Assembly (NCBI GenBank): GCA_026419785.1
Contig: JAODTK010000333.1
Location: forward strand, 558,001-622,000
DNA: 64,000 nucleotides
Direction: 5' to 3'
Origin: Sclerodactyla briareus
Lineage: Eukaryota > Echinodermata > Holothuroidea > Dendrochirotida > Sclerodactylidae
Shown here: in pieces, positions 33,941 to 45,679 of the stretch
Layout: every line of letters starts with the position of its first letter
Position numbering within the stretch: position 1 is the stretch's first letter
Program-made: the position numbers and the translations under genes
The notes under the pieces: generated by a model
Database searches by the model: none
Told to the model about the DNA's origin: nothing
The model's input: the letters and a program-made list of their open reading frames with translations, nothing else

Positions 33941-34565
33941 TTGATTGGATTTGATTCTAACGATTGCAGACATATGTTAGCTTGTGTAATGCTGTATTTA
34001 TTGGCAGACCATAATATTCCTTGTTGGTGCTGTCGTCAGGCTTGTTCACAGATTTTGAATGCAACTCCATATGAGGCCGTTAAAGTTGAAGCAGTAACAT
34101 ATGTTGAAAAGAAGCGTTTGTGGACCCCCAAAACAGTCATTCCTCGATGGATGTTGATTAATCTTGGACCCAAGGTTCCATTGATCCTCAAAACATCATT
34201 TACCCCGTGAAAAGTCAGAGCTCCAGAGGTCATCAAAAAGGGAGGCACGATAGCCCACTGTGTGAAATTGCCCTTTTTGCCCCCAAAGCGTTCATTCTTT
34301 GATGGAGTTGATCAAACTTAAACACAATGTTTACACCCCATGGGAATGTTGAACTTTAGGTCATTGGGGGGGGGGGCACTAAGGGCCATCCTGTGTGAAC
34401 TTTCAAATTGTCTGTTGATTTTCTTGGAACTGTTCCACAATGTTCCGAACGATATGACAGAGTTGCAGGTATATGTTCGCTAAAACCCAGGAGCGCTGGT
34501 ACAAGCTTGGAATTAAATTTCCCGTGAAAGAATTGCATTGACTGCAAACTGTGTAGTTGTCCGTA
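33941..34565. repeat. GGGCCC-type degenerate array, block 2
   Basis: Two or three units share 'CATTC.T.GATGGA.TTGAT.AA.CTT' (34139, 34289) and 'ATAGCCCACTGTGTGAAAT' (34249) with 'AGGGCCATCCTGTGTGAAC' (34383). The 'GCCCA..TGTGAAAT' core ties them to the array at 1-790. The end shares 'GATTTTCTTGGAAC' and 'CGATATGACAGAG' with 32.2 kb. An open frame (33941-34210) lies in the repeat and is not called. Confidence 0.5.
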
Positions 34566-36500
34566 GAAAGTGCATCAATAGGGGGTGCTCAAATATTCGT
34601 GACTGAATCTCCCACAATTGTTTTCATTTTGTAGGGGATGCTGGTGTTTCCTTCTAGATTCGAAATGGTAATAAACGGGGGTCAAGCGGAATATAGACGA
34701 AAATCATCGAAACTTCAGGTTGAATACTTGGTGAGTTGCCTGTAGTAAAAGGGTGTCTCTTGTTGGTGTGGGGCTCGTAGATAAGCTATTTTTAAAGCTG
34801 CGTCGAACAAGTAGGTAATGGTGAAGAACACAGTACTCTCAAATGTGTTACTCTTTCGAATGCCCACACCACGCTCACCGACTCATCTATTTACCTATCT
34901 ATCCTGTCAAAGTCTGTTCTTTCGACGAATGATGAACTGAATTTGGACAAAAAATGTTTACTGACTGCCCTCTACCATTCTGACTTGCTGTCGCACATTT
35001 AGCACAGAAAGTCAGAAATGGAACAATGCAAATGAAATTGTTATGTTTCAGGGTAGATGGCTGGTTCCAGTTTGATTTCAGGCACGGAATAACTAAATGA
35101 GCCCTATAATCAGCCTATTTCATTGTTTCGTCGTCGCCTAACGAATGTCAGAAAGTGTGTGTTCCCATGTAACATGAGTGTAGCGCACAAGCGCACTAGT
35201 AATTTTTCATTGTTTGACTTATTATCGAACCATAGAGGCTATGGATACGCGGTTTGCCGCATTCCAGTACAGGATAGCAAGTTCTTATAGGGAATGAATA
35301 TTCACTGTGTTATTTGCAATATTTATGCGAAAATGAATGCCACCTACATACATACCCGAATACATGAATAGAAGAAAATAAGAATGAAAATTAGAAGTAT
35401 CCGCCAGGAAGTGTTGTTCCGTCTTTCTGGCAATTCTTTGACCCTCAACGCCGTGTGGGCCTAATCATTATAAAGGCACGACTGCTGGATCAATTCTAAA
35501 ACGTTACGCAATAGAATACTAACGAAAAACTTAACCGTTTCAGCTCGAACTCAACATTCATACGAGTTTCTATTACGGGGATTAGGGCTTTTGAAATGTG
35601 TACCGTGTATTGCGCGGAATGGAAAAGCAACCAAGCGTGCATTAGAGGCCTACTTGAACAACCGTGTTTTATAATGAAGTTTGCATGTTAATTCCGCTTC
35701 GACAAATGTTAGTATGATTGCTGTGGTGGGTTGTACTATGTTTGATGAATACTCTTGTGGGAACGAGACAGTAAAATTCCTGCGGAATGTTGAGCTAAGC
35801 AACACTATAAAACAATGAAATACCTAAGGTATTCTCTGGGTGTTGGAAAGGGGACACCAGGAACATAGTGTTGAAAGCGGTTTGGACATGTACATGTGGT
35901 TTCCCTTTCCCCAAAATACTCAGCTATACCCAGTCCGGCAGTTATTCGCCCTATCTACACCGCAGAACTGGATTTCCTCTTTCGGTTTGAGTTGAGTAAA
36001 ACCTATTACCCTGGGATTTCACTTTCCCTTTTTGGGCAGTCGTGTTCAACTCCGGTGAATACAATGGATATTCATACCGAATTCTGACCATCACCGTTGT
36101 TGACAGGGTGTATCCTTCAACGTGTTCAACAAGTTCTTAGGCCAATATACTGCCGTTGCAACCATATCGTTGCGCAGTTAACATCCAGCTTTCATTAACT
36201 TAAGAAAGGGACAATCGTGCGGTGTAGCTGTACTATCCTGCCTGAGTACTGTAGACGTTAGCTAGGCGTGACGATTTGGTACGTATATTATCAACCTATC
36301 AGTAGGTCCATCTTTAATAGCACCGTTTAGTTTACTAACATTTTATTAGTTGCTAATTAGTATCAGTAATTAGTATAATTATTAGTAGTATTAGACTTGT
36401 GGGTACACTCTGGGACCGAACAGTAGATAGGCCTACTTCATCAGCGACACGTTAAGGGAATGAGGATTTGCCAGTCGTTTTGTAGAGCTCCAGACTAGGG
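34566..36500. other. Unassigned DNA
   Basis: No supported features. Composition is even and open frames are under 65 codons. Confidence 0.35.
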
Positions 36501-36504
36501 TGAG

Positions 36505-37760
36505 AGTTAGGGATTGTAAGTTCGGAGCCCATTGGAAGCCCGCGACGCTTCGTAGTGCTGTTGGACAATGATGTCTCCTGAAATGTACCACTCCACCGGC
36601 ACGTGTAAAGTGGGTAGGCTCGACCTTGTGAAGAGTCGTGAGGCTGTGAGGCTCCCTAATGGAAGTCCCCTGGGGGACATGATGAATTGATGTACTGAAA
36701 TTGTGGCGTCTGGAGGAACAGCCAGAAATGGCTGCTGTCTAGTACGGGTGTGACAAGTCACTCATGGTCAAGGGTAATGTCTGCGGAGCGCTTAGAGCTT
36801 GTGATAACCCGCTATATAATACTGGATATCTTATTACAGCATTATTTATATACTTCTGATCTGTGGGTCCCGACATCCTTTTTCATTCTCCTTGAAATTG
36901 TGGGACATTTCTCCACTTCGCCTACCTACAAACGTAAAGTTTTTTCTATACAACCTTTCTGGCATGTTCAGAGGAGGTGGAAACAATCGGTCTCTTAGTG
37001 ACCATACCTGCATTCGATAAATTCGTCCTAAATAAAAATTATTTGAGAATAATAAGATGCATCGAGTGTAACTAGTCAATCAGACCTTTTTGCCGAATTG
37101 AGGAAGGTAACAACATGGAAATATGGGCGTTGTCTAAATTTAGCCAAGAAGCAAACCAACAACGTGACCCTGATAGAAAGCAAACCCGAAACCTAATGTG
37201 TATTAATTACAAGGTTTTCACGAGCTAATTACCACCATTGTTCGCTTTCCATCACGCTAGTTGTATTATTTCAGTATATCTCTCATCTACATACGTACTC
37301 AGAGGTCATGTGAGAGAGTTGCGGTGAACGGAAATTGGTCATTGTACGCTTGAACGCGTCGTGACAGCCGGTTGTAACTAGCTTGTTGCTCACGAATTAT
37401 TTACCACAACTAATTACTCAATTGCCGAAGGCGGAAGCTGGGGCGTATTCCAGGATTGGCACCCAGGGCCATTGAACTTGAACTACATTTAGCCACGAAC
37501 AAATCACAACATTACCCTGATAGAAAGCAAACCCGGAAAGAATGTGTTTTTACGAGAGAGGTAGTACCCCATTGTTCGCTTTCATCACGCTAGTTTATTA
37601 CGCATGGCCGAAGGCGGAAAGAATTCTATTCAGGCAATGCATTGCTTGGGGCTTATAATGATTTGTCAACCCGAGGGCGCGAAGCGTGAATAAAAAAATG
37701 TTTTTTTTACACCTCCCAAATTGCCGAAAATGACCATCCGGGGCATGAAAAGGGGGGAGA
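36505..37760. repeat. Diverged partial copies of the 40.6-41.3 kb sequence
   Basis: 36680-36780 ('GATGAATTGATG', 'CTAGTACGGG') matches 40700-40790. 37055-37260 ('AAGATGCATCGAGT', 'TATGGGCGTTGT', 'CGTGACCCTGATAGAAAGCA', 'TCACGCTAGTT') matches 40885-41115. 37480-37625 repeats that block once more, including 'GCCGAAGGCGGAA', so two copies stand in tandem here. 36510-36670 also resembles 37815-37985 ('TGGAAGCCCGCGA', 'GGAAGTCCCC'). Confidence 0.65.
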
Positions 37761-37942
37761 CCATCTACTCAACACTCGGTTTAAGAAGGAAATGTTCTGC
37801 CTCATAAAGGGTTTTAGGTGATCACGGAGTTCGGAGACACTGGAAGCCCGCGAACTTTTCCGTAGTGTGTTGGACGAGGCATGTCCCCTGGAATGACCAC
37901 ACCATCCATTGTGTTGTTAAGGGGTACATGTGAGGGACTTGT

Positions 37943-39002
37943 GAAAGTAGTGAGCGCTATGTGTGGCTGCCCCAGCGGGAAGTCCCCAGGGCGTGAGTGG
38001 TGCAATTGGGGCCCGGGGGCAGGTGCCCCCTAAATTTTGTCAGAGTTAGGAATTTTTCAATACAGATTCCCCGCCGAAAAAAATCTTTCAGATCGCCTAC
38101 GGTCATCCAAAATCCACAGAGCCCCAAACGGGGTTTCAAGATATTTGGTGTAGAGGGTGGTGTGTAGTGAGGCGTAACCTATTTCTTAGTTATCAGCTGC
38201 TGTGTTTTGGAGGGTCACAATTCCACTTTTTCGAAGGAAAATTCGTGAAAATGCGCGCGCATTGATGTTGTCTTCGAACTTATATTCTCTCACCACAGCT
38301 TCGAGCTTCACCTCCGAAAAAGGCGACGAAAATACTTCCAAACCTCTGGTTGTACAGTCTGAAACGCTTTAGGCTATTTGAGTTATATGATATGGGGTGA
38401 TGAGGAGTTATTGTATGGTTCCCAGCTTGTGTTGACAGGTCACATGTCACCATTTGAGTGTGTCACATTGCTTCCGGCATGTTCAATCTTACACACAACG
38501 CACAAAGGGAGGTGTATCAAACTTTGTGCATCACATGTGCGTGCTTCTGCATGTCACCCCCTTTGTCAATCATAACACTTACATGCTCTTCCACCCACTG
38601 TAAGGATCATTCTTAATGACAAACCAATCCTTTAGAAACCCCATAAGCTTCCGTCAATGTTGCACGAATTGGGTTACTTAAAATCAGATTTGCAAACCAA
38701 AAGATCCGTGTCACATTCGAAAGAGTTTGCGTCTCGATCCTGGTTGAGGGACGCAACCGGTGTGCACCCCCCCCCCCCCCATTCGAGGACCAACGATCAT
38801 TGGGACCAACTATTCCGAAAAAAAGAAAAAAACAAGAGGCACATACATAGGGAAAACTATGCTTCCCAGATGACTGGGAAAAGAGAATCGGAGCGCATCT
38901 GAAATTACATTTGTCTTGGAGGGGACCCCCAACCTGCCCAATCCCCCACCCCTCTCGATGGCTTGCGCGACAGGGTGGTGTGAACGCCCCCCTTCTCCCA
39001 AA
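37943..39002. repeat. Tandem duplication, 1.06-kb unit A
   Basis: The unit starts 'AGTAGTGAGCGCTATGTGTG' and ends 'TTCTCCCAAA'. Every landmark recurs in the same order in unit B: 'CCTAAATTTTGTCAGAGTTA', 'CCCCGCCGAAAAAAATCTTT', 'CGACGAAAATACTTCCAAAC', 'TTGTACAGTCTGAAACGCTT', 'CACACAACGCACAAA', 'CATGCTCTTCCACCCACTGT', 'ACGCAACCGGTGTGCACCCC'. Differences are mostly short indels. Confidence 0.85.
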
Positions 39003-40031
39003 AAGTAGTGAGCGCTGATGTGGCTGCCCCATCGGAAGTCCCCAGGGGCAGCAGTGGCGTGGTGCCAATTGGGGCCAGGGGGGGGGGCGGCCCCTCCCCC
39101 CCCCTAAATTTTGTCAGAGTTAGAATTTTTCAATACAGCTTCCCCGCCGAAAAAAATCTTTCAGATCGCCTCCTACGGTCATTCCAAAAACTCACCAGAT
39201 GCCCCAACGGGGGTTTCAAGGCATTTGTTGTAGAGGGGTGTGTTGAGGGTAGCCTATTTCTTAGTTATCAGCTTTGTGTTGAGAGGTCACAATTCCATTA
39301 TTTCGAAGGAAAATTTCGGAAAATTGCGCGCCATGATTTTGTTATTCGAAACCTATATTCATTCACCACAGCTTCGAGCTTCACCCGAAAAAGGCGAAAA
39401 TACTTCCAAACCTCTGGTTGTACAGTCTGAAACGCTTTAGGCTATTAGAGTGGTATGATATGGTGTGAGGAGTATTTTATGGTTCCCAGCTTTGTGTTGA
39501 CAGGTCCTATTTCACCAGTTTGATGTGGGTCACATTGCTTCCAGGCATGATTCATATCGTACACACAACGCACAAATGTGAGGGTACAAATTTTGTGCAT
39601 CCAGTGAGTGCTTCTGCATGTTCACCGTGTTCAATAACACTACATGCTCTTCCACCCACTGTAAGGATCATTCCTAATTACAAAAACCATCCTTAAAAAC
39701 CCCATAATCTTCCGTCAATTGCCACGACTTGGGGACTTGAAATCCAATGAGTATTGCAAAGGTCCCGTCCAGTGTCACATTCGAAGAGTTTCGTCGATCC
39801 TGGTGAGGACGCAACGGTGCACCCCCCCCCCCCATTCGATGACCAACGTATGACCAAATATTCCGCAAAAAAGAGCAAAAATAATAGGGAACTATGCTTC
39901 CCGATGTGGGAAAATCCATCTGAGCGCATCCTGAAATTCAAATTTTCTTGGAGGGGACCCCCAACCTGCCCAATCCCCCACCCCTCCTCGATGGCTTCGC
40001 GCGACAGTGTGTACGCCCCTTTCTCCCAAAA
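39003..40031. repeat. Tandem duplication, unit B
   Basis: Second copy of the 1.06-kb unit, beginning 'AAAGTAGTGAGCGCTGATGT' and ending 'CCCTTTCTCCCAAAA'. It directly follows unit A. The 140-codon frame at 39008-39430 does not survive in unit A, which argues against a gene. Confidence 0.85.
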
Positions 40032-40175
40032 TCCTGGACCACGATTGCAAGAACATCTAAATCAAAGTTTGTCTTGCGGTCCTTGCAATAATAACTGGAA
40101 ATAACTGCAATAGATATCGTGATCGCGCTCCTAGAAGGTGTATCTCGAAAAATCTCCAGCATCGGAACGATTGTA

Positions 40176-40194
40176 TTGCGCGCTTTGCGCGCCA
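40176..40194. repeat. GCGCGCTTTGCGCGC palindrome
   Basis: A near-perfect GC palindrome of the same type as those at 22.53, 26.24 and 45.07 kb. Here its flanks differ from the hAT-like elements. Confidence 0.7.
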
Positions 40195-40242
40195 CTCATT
40201 TGTTACTTCGCGAGGGAGATAAACATTAGACGTTGAGGCGCA

Positions 40243-40410
40243 CTACATATTTCTTGGTGCAATGCGGTCGTCGTAGTTGAACAGCAGCTGTTCAGTCAGG
40301 CTTAGCGTAAATGAGTACGCTTCGATGACACCTTGAGAGGTGAGTGTCATTTCGGCAATTCTTGATCTTTTCTCGTTCCGCGCCGCGCATGGTGATGTCC
40401 CGCTCATCCC
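40243..40410 (-). CDS. Unrecognised short open segment, protein-like codon use
   Basis: On the minus strand a frame from about 40410 reads MSGTSPCAARNEKRSRIAEM, TLTSQGVIEAYSFTLSLTEQ and LLFNYDDRIAPRNM, then a stop. Codon choice and the absence of repeats make it look translated, but it is only about 55 codons and lacks splice sites or a recognisable domain. It may be a chance frame or an exon remnant. Confidence 0.2.
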   Translation of the reverse strand, partial: GMSGTSPCAARNEKRSRIAEMTLTSQGVIEAYSFTLSLTEQLLFNYDDRIAPRNM

Positions 40411-40958
40411 TCGCCATTTTCCGCCCCTACCACCCCTCCCAAGTGGGCAATGAGTCAACTGTGTTAAGATTGAACGATGACACAAAAGCATGCACGTTCT
40501 ACGGGGGTCTAGGGGGAGTCATCTCCATAAAAAAAATTTTGTCCATTGGAAGTATATAAATGCCGAAAAGGTCTGAGAAAAATGAAAAATGGTATAAAAT
40601 AGCGAAGCCCTGGTGTCTTCCACAACTAGCTATTACCTACCCCACCACAAAAAAAATATTGCTTCAAAACCGCACCTGCCGAGACGCCTCAAGTGACGTG
40701 ATGAATGGATGATCGTTTCGGGATGGTGAACAAACGAGGAATGCTTGCAGTCTAGTACGGGGGTGAGGGACGTCACGGATTGATCAGGAGGTAATAGCTG
40801 TTGGTTTGAAGCGCGTTTATTGAGCACCTGCGCAGATAACAAATGATATTATTTGGAAGCTTGTGACTCTATGGGAATAAGAAGATGCATCGAGTTAGTA
40901 ACCTCTTATATCCATGTCTTATGGATTCATGAGATTCGGGTTTTGCAGAATTGGGGAA

Positions 40959-43391
40959 GTTAACTATATGGAAGTATGGGCGTTGTTCAAATTTAGCCAT
41001 GAAGCAAATCCCAACGTGACCCTGATAGAAAGCAAACCCTGAAACTAATGTTTATTATTACGGAGTTCATTCACCGAGCGAATTACCATAGGTCTGCTTT
41101 CCATCATCACGCTAGTTAAATATTCAATTGCCGAAGGCGGAATGAATCTATCCGAGTCATGCATTTCTGGGGCGTATACAGAATTCAACCTGGGGGGGGG
41201 GGGCGGCTTCCAACAGGTTGGCGCGGAGCGTGACTACAATTTTGGGGATTTTGACACCTCCCACACTCGCCGCAAAATACCCCTCCCTGGGACCGAGAGG
41301 GACCGTTTACACGCACACTATCGGTTGCAGAAGAGTGCGTGCTCGTGGTGGAATGACCAAAAAATCAAAGATCTATGCACCCGAACTCCACATACATACT
41401 CATGCATAAATATATGCCGACAAACTCATTCATGGTCGTGGATATGGTTACAGTGCGGTATATGTTATCTTGTTCAATCTTCGAAAACGAGAGAGAAAAA
41501 TGAATGAGGCAGTCGATTCGTTATTGGATGACTGATGTGTTTTGAATTGTGCATTGTTCTCTCCCTCATTTTTTTCATAACCGTAGAACACGTTCCATAT
41601 CATCCTGAAATCAAATTGATGATCATTCAAATGGCCTTATCTCTCTGACGTTTCTCCTCACAGCTGTCCTTGAATTCAACAATCAGGGGCGCGAAAACAT
41701 TTTGGAAAAGTGGGGGACGAAGTGAACTGCCTTCTTACCTACGCGGAGCGCTACCATTGGCTGGTCTACAATGACGTGGTCCAATCATATTTTTTTTCTT
41801 TGTGTTTTTTCAATCCGGCGATCCAGATTGCAATATGCCTGCACACATACATATATACATGCATGGTGGTTATTCCTCATGTTTGTTTTGGTGTCAGTGT
41901 GGGCATTATGGGGGATTGAATGGGAAGCTTTCAAAGTTTTTCTTTCTTTTGATAGACGCAACCCAATCATTGTTACACCCATGCTAGTGGGTGTAGAACT
42001 TCAAAATCAATATGAGAATATTCCTCGGCGCCCTTGAATTCAGTATCAACTCTTCTTTGGGTATAGTGATCTCACGTGCACGATTCTTAACGTGCCAGGT
42101 TGAGAACGCGAAAAATCCTTCTTTATCAACCAGTGGAATTCTGGGTGCTGCTATAGACCCCTAGAAGCGCTACGGGTACGGGGGCGGGGGGGGGGGGGGG
42201 GCATTGTAACATAAATGAACTCAATCGTTTTGATTCGTGTGTGATCATCTGATCATGATATGAATGGGTGTGTACCGATTGAGAGGACTCGTAAACTTCC
42301 ATTATTGGATGTTGGTAAGTAGCTTATTGCAATGTTTACCACCGGAGCACGAGCTCAAATTAATGAAAGAGTGTTTATTTTGGCCGCTGCTCTACACTCC
42401 ATTTTCAGAAGATATCAGGACGAGGCTCACGAATCATGGGAAGTGTGACCAACCCTTGATCACTTCACGATGGTAATAGGCACCTAATAGGTATTTGATA
42501 GTAGGATTGAACAACGAAGACTTTATTTACCGCAAAAATATTGATAATTGTTGAATCAGTTTACGTTGTAATGCCATTCCAGCAGACATTCATCAGACTT
42601 CAGGCTAGTTGTCTACAACTTACTTGCCTGAATGAGGAGGGGCAGGGTGAGATTCCCTGCGCCCATGAATCGCCATTTAACGGTCCCATCCGACAAACGA
42701 CAGTGTAGCTTTTTTCTCGTGTGCACACTTTCTGTACACGCGCAGAGCGGCTGAAAGTGTTGGTGTCTGTGACGACACTAGGGTTTGAACCAGGGACCAC
42801 AGCATTGCAGGCGAACACTCTACCTTTTCTGCCACCTCACGTCACTACTGTACGAACAGCCTGTGTACTCGACCTTACGAGAATATGAAATAGCATTTAC
42901 CTTCATGACATTGAGGATTAGGCGTAACCTGGTTATCGCGAGAGAAAATGTGACCTGCGGATAGTTAGTCCCTAAGTTGTGTGGAAAGACGCTGGACGCT
43001 TATGGTAGTTCGATTTGCCAATACGCATATTCGACATAAAAATATCAACACCCTCAGGCATTATTTTTTTTTTTTTTGGGGGGGGGGGGTGGGTGGTTGA
43101 GAACATTTGGGATGGGGGGATTGAACCCCACAAAAGGAGCAAGCAATAGCTCAATGCCTTCAGTTGTAACTTAGGACCAGTGCAGTTGACTGGTATCCGT
43201 GACAAACTGCATGCTCACTTGGAACAGTTGATAGCCTCCAAATATGGTTCAACGTCACGCCAGATTAGTGAAATGAATATATCCGACCCCACATATAGTC
43301 ACTGATTGACAGCGTACCGAGGCATTTGTCTTGGGGTGGGGTGAGGTCGGGACCCAAGGGTAGTGCGCCCGCAATCACAGCCTCACCCTCC
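40959..43391. repeat. Tandem segmental duplication, 2.43-kb unit 1
   Basis: The unit begins 'GTTAACTATATGGAAGTATG' and ends 'AGCCTCACCCTCC', immediately followed by the start of unit 2. Shared landmarks in order include 'GCCGAAGGCGG', 'GGGGCGTATACAGAATTCAA', 'CGTGCTCGTGGTGGAATGAC', 'ATGACGTGGTCCAATCATAT', 'GGGTATAGTGATCTCACGTG', a G-rich run, the SINE, a T(n)G(n) tract and 'GTGCGCCCGCAAT'. It retains the empty target site (around 42409-42414) of the element inserted in unit 2. Differences from unit 2 are mostly indels. Confidence 0.9.
42500..42843 (-). repeat. tRNA-derived SINE (unit 1 copy)
   Basis: On the minus strand the A-box-like 'TGGCAGAAAAGG' (42836 to 42825) and B-box 'GGTTCAAACCC' (42791 to 42781) flank an anticodon-loop-like 'CTGCAAT' carrying GCA. 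The body runs on through 'GGGACCGTTAAATGGCG', 'GAATCTCACCCTGCC', 'CTAGCCTGAAGTCTGATGAA' and 'TGTCTGCTGGAATGGCAT'. The 3' limit near 42500 is approximate. The intact copy in unit 2 shows the head better. Confidence 0.65.
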
Positions 43392-45069
43392 GTTAACTAT
43401 ATGGAAGTATGGGCGTTGTTCAAATTTAGCCATGAAGCAAATCAAACGTGACCCTGATAGAAAGCAAAACCGAAACAATGTGTATTATTACGAGAGGTCA
43501 TTCACGAGCGAAGTACCATATGTCTCGCTTTCATCACGCTAGTTAAAATATTCAATGCCGAAGGCGGAAGGAATCTATCCAGTCATACATTTCTGGGGCG
43601 TATACAGAATTCAACCTGGGGAGGGGGGGGGGGGGATCACAGGTTGGCGCGGAGCGTGACTACATTTTGGGATTTTGACACCTCCCAAATCGCCGAAAAA
43701 TACCCCTCCGGGGACCGAGAGGGACCGTTACACGCACACTATCGGTTTGCAGATAGTGCGTGCTCGTGGTGGAATGACCAAAAAATCAAAGATCTATGCA
43801 CCCGAACTCCACATACATACTCATGCATCAATATATGGCCGACAAACTTCATTCCTGTCGTTGATATGTAACAGTGCGGTTATATGTTATCTTTTCAATC
43901 TTCGAAAACGGAGAAAAAGGAATGAGGCAGTTTTCGATTCCGTTATCGGATGACTGATGTGTTTTGAATTTGCATTGTTCTCTCTCTCGTCTCATCTCAT
44001 CAACGTAAACGTCCTATCAGCTGAAATCAAATTGATGCACATTCAAATGGCCTTATCTCTCTGACGTTTCCTCCTCACAGGCATGTCTGAATTCACAATC
44101 AGGGGCGCGAACAGTTTTGGAAAAGTGGGGGACGAAGTGAACTGCACTTCATTACCTAAGCGGAGCGCCTCCATTGCTTGGTCTACAATGACGTGGTCCA
44201 ATCATATTTTTGTCTTTGTGTTTTTTTTTTTAAAATCCGGCAATTCCCCGATTCCAATATGCCTGCACCCCTACTATATACATGCAAGGTGGTTATTCCT
44301 CAGTTTTTGTTTTGGTGTCCGTGTGGCATTATGGGGGATTGAATAGGAAGCTTTCAAAGTTTTTCTTTCTTTTAATAGACGCCAACCCAATCATTGTTAC
44401 ACCCATGTTAGTGGGTGTAGAACTTCAAAATCAATATGAGAATATTCCTCGGCGCCCTGAATTCAGTATCAACTCTTCTTTGGGTATAGTGATCTCACGT
44501 GCACGATTCTTAACGTGCCAGGTTGAGAACGCGAAAAATCCTTCTTTAACACCCAGTGGAATTCTGGGTTCTGCTGTATAGACTGAAGAAGTCCGCTAAG
44601 GTACGTACGGGGGGGGGGTGGGGGGGGGATTGTAACATAAATGAACTCAATCGTTTGATTCTGTGTAATCGATCATCTTGATCATTATGAAGGTGTGTAC
44701 CTTCGAGAGACTCGTAAACTTCCATTATTGGATTTGTCCTACGATGGCAGTACCGGAGCACTGAGCCAATTTAATGACAATAGGTGTTTTATTTGGCCGG
44801 CGCTCTACCACTCCATTTTCAGCAAGGGCGTAGGAACCGGGGGGGGGGGGGCTGGGGGGGGGGGCGCCAGTCCCCCCAGTGGAAAATGTGGAGGGGCGGA
44901 AGGGCCCTTCCGCCCCCCACTCGTCAGGGTCAGCAACCCCTTTTTTTGATTTTCCAAAATAGCATTTATCATTCATGCTATTCCCACTTTCCTCATTTTC
45001 AGTCAGATTGCTTGAATTTCTGCTGATAGTCCAATTTTTGTATCAATATCCACAAAATGTGCAAAAATT

Positions 45070-45088
45070 TCGCGCGCTTAGCGCGCAA
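45070..45088. repeat. GCGCGCTTAGCGCGC palindrome inside the hAT-like element
   Basis: A subterminal palindrome matching, in opposite orientation, the one at about 26242-26260 in the 1.28-kb element, with matching flanks. Confidence 0.8.
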
Positions 45089-45679
45089 TGGAAATTCTTA
45101 TTTCGTTGCTCGTATTTGTTAAAGTACGATATTCGAGCTAGTTTTTCTAGGCTTTGTAGTGACTGCATATTTTACTAATAGTGTCCTGCTAGTCGCGGAG
45201 GTCGTGGACATGGAGAAAGAAGCGCCCGCCTCCTTCCCAGTTCCTCCAACTGGACAACGCCGTTTAACATGTCCAGAATGAGAGAGCCGAAATACATATG
45301 AAAAAACGAGACAGTTTAGGCATAAATCGATCAAAATTTGGACCAAAAATTCAAAATTCCCGCAAAGATGAGGCAAACGTAATTTTTTAAATAAAATATC
45401 ACTAAAATATGCAAAGGTTCTGGTGCTTGAAGCGTATTTTACGAACCCGTCTCCCCTAAATTTCGAGCGCCTCCATAGTTTTTTCGGGTAATTGTGTTAG
45501 AGATTTTTTGCGTCGAAAGAAACTGGAACGTGGCAAAGGAAATCTATAACCTGGTTCATCTAGAATGCACAAACTGGAGTAGTGCCTTGATGGTTCCTGA
45601 AAAGTGAGATTTTGAACAGCTTCCCCATCCACCAAAAGAACTTTCTGCGCTTGTTGCTCACACGTCTTTGGGCAGAGTA

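Noticed and set aside
39008-39430. 140-codon open frame
   Set aside because: It sits in unit B of the 1.06-kb tandem duplication and is not conserved in unit A.
42781-42836. A functional tRNA gene (minus strand)
   Set aside because: The A and B boxes are present but no acceptor stem can pair and the sequence continues into a long body, so it is a SINE head.
44779-44822. Another tRNA-derived SINE (A-box-like GAGTGGTAGAGCGCCGG on the minus strand)
   Set aside because: No matching B box was found at tRNA-like distance in either unit.
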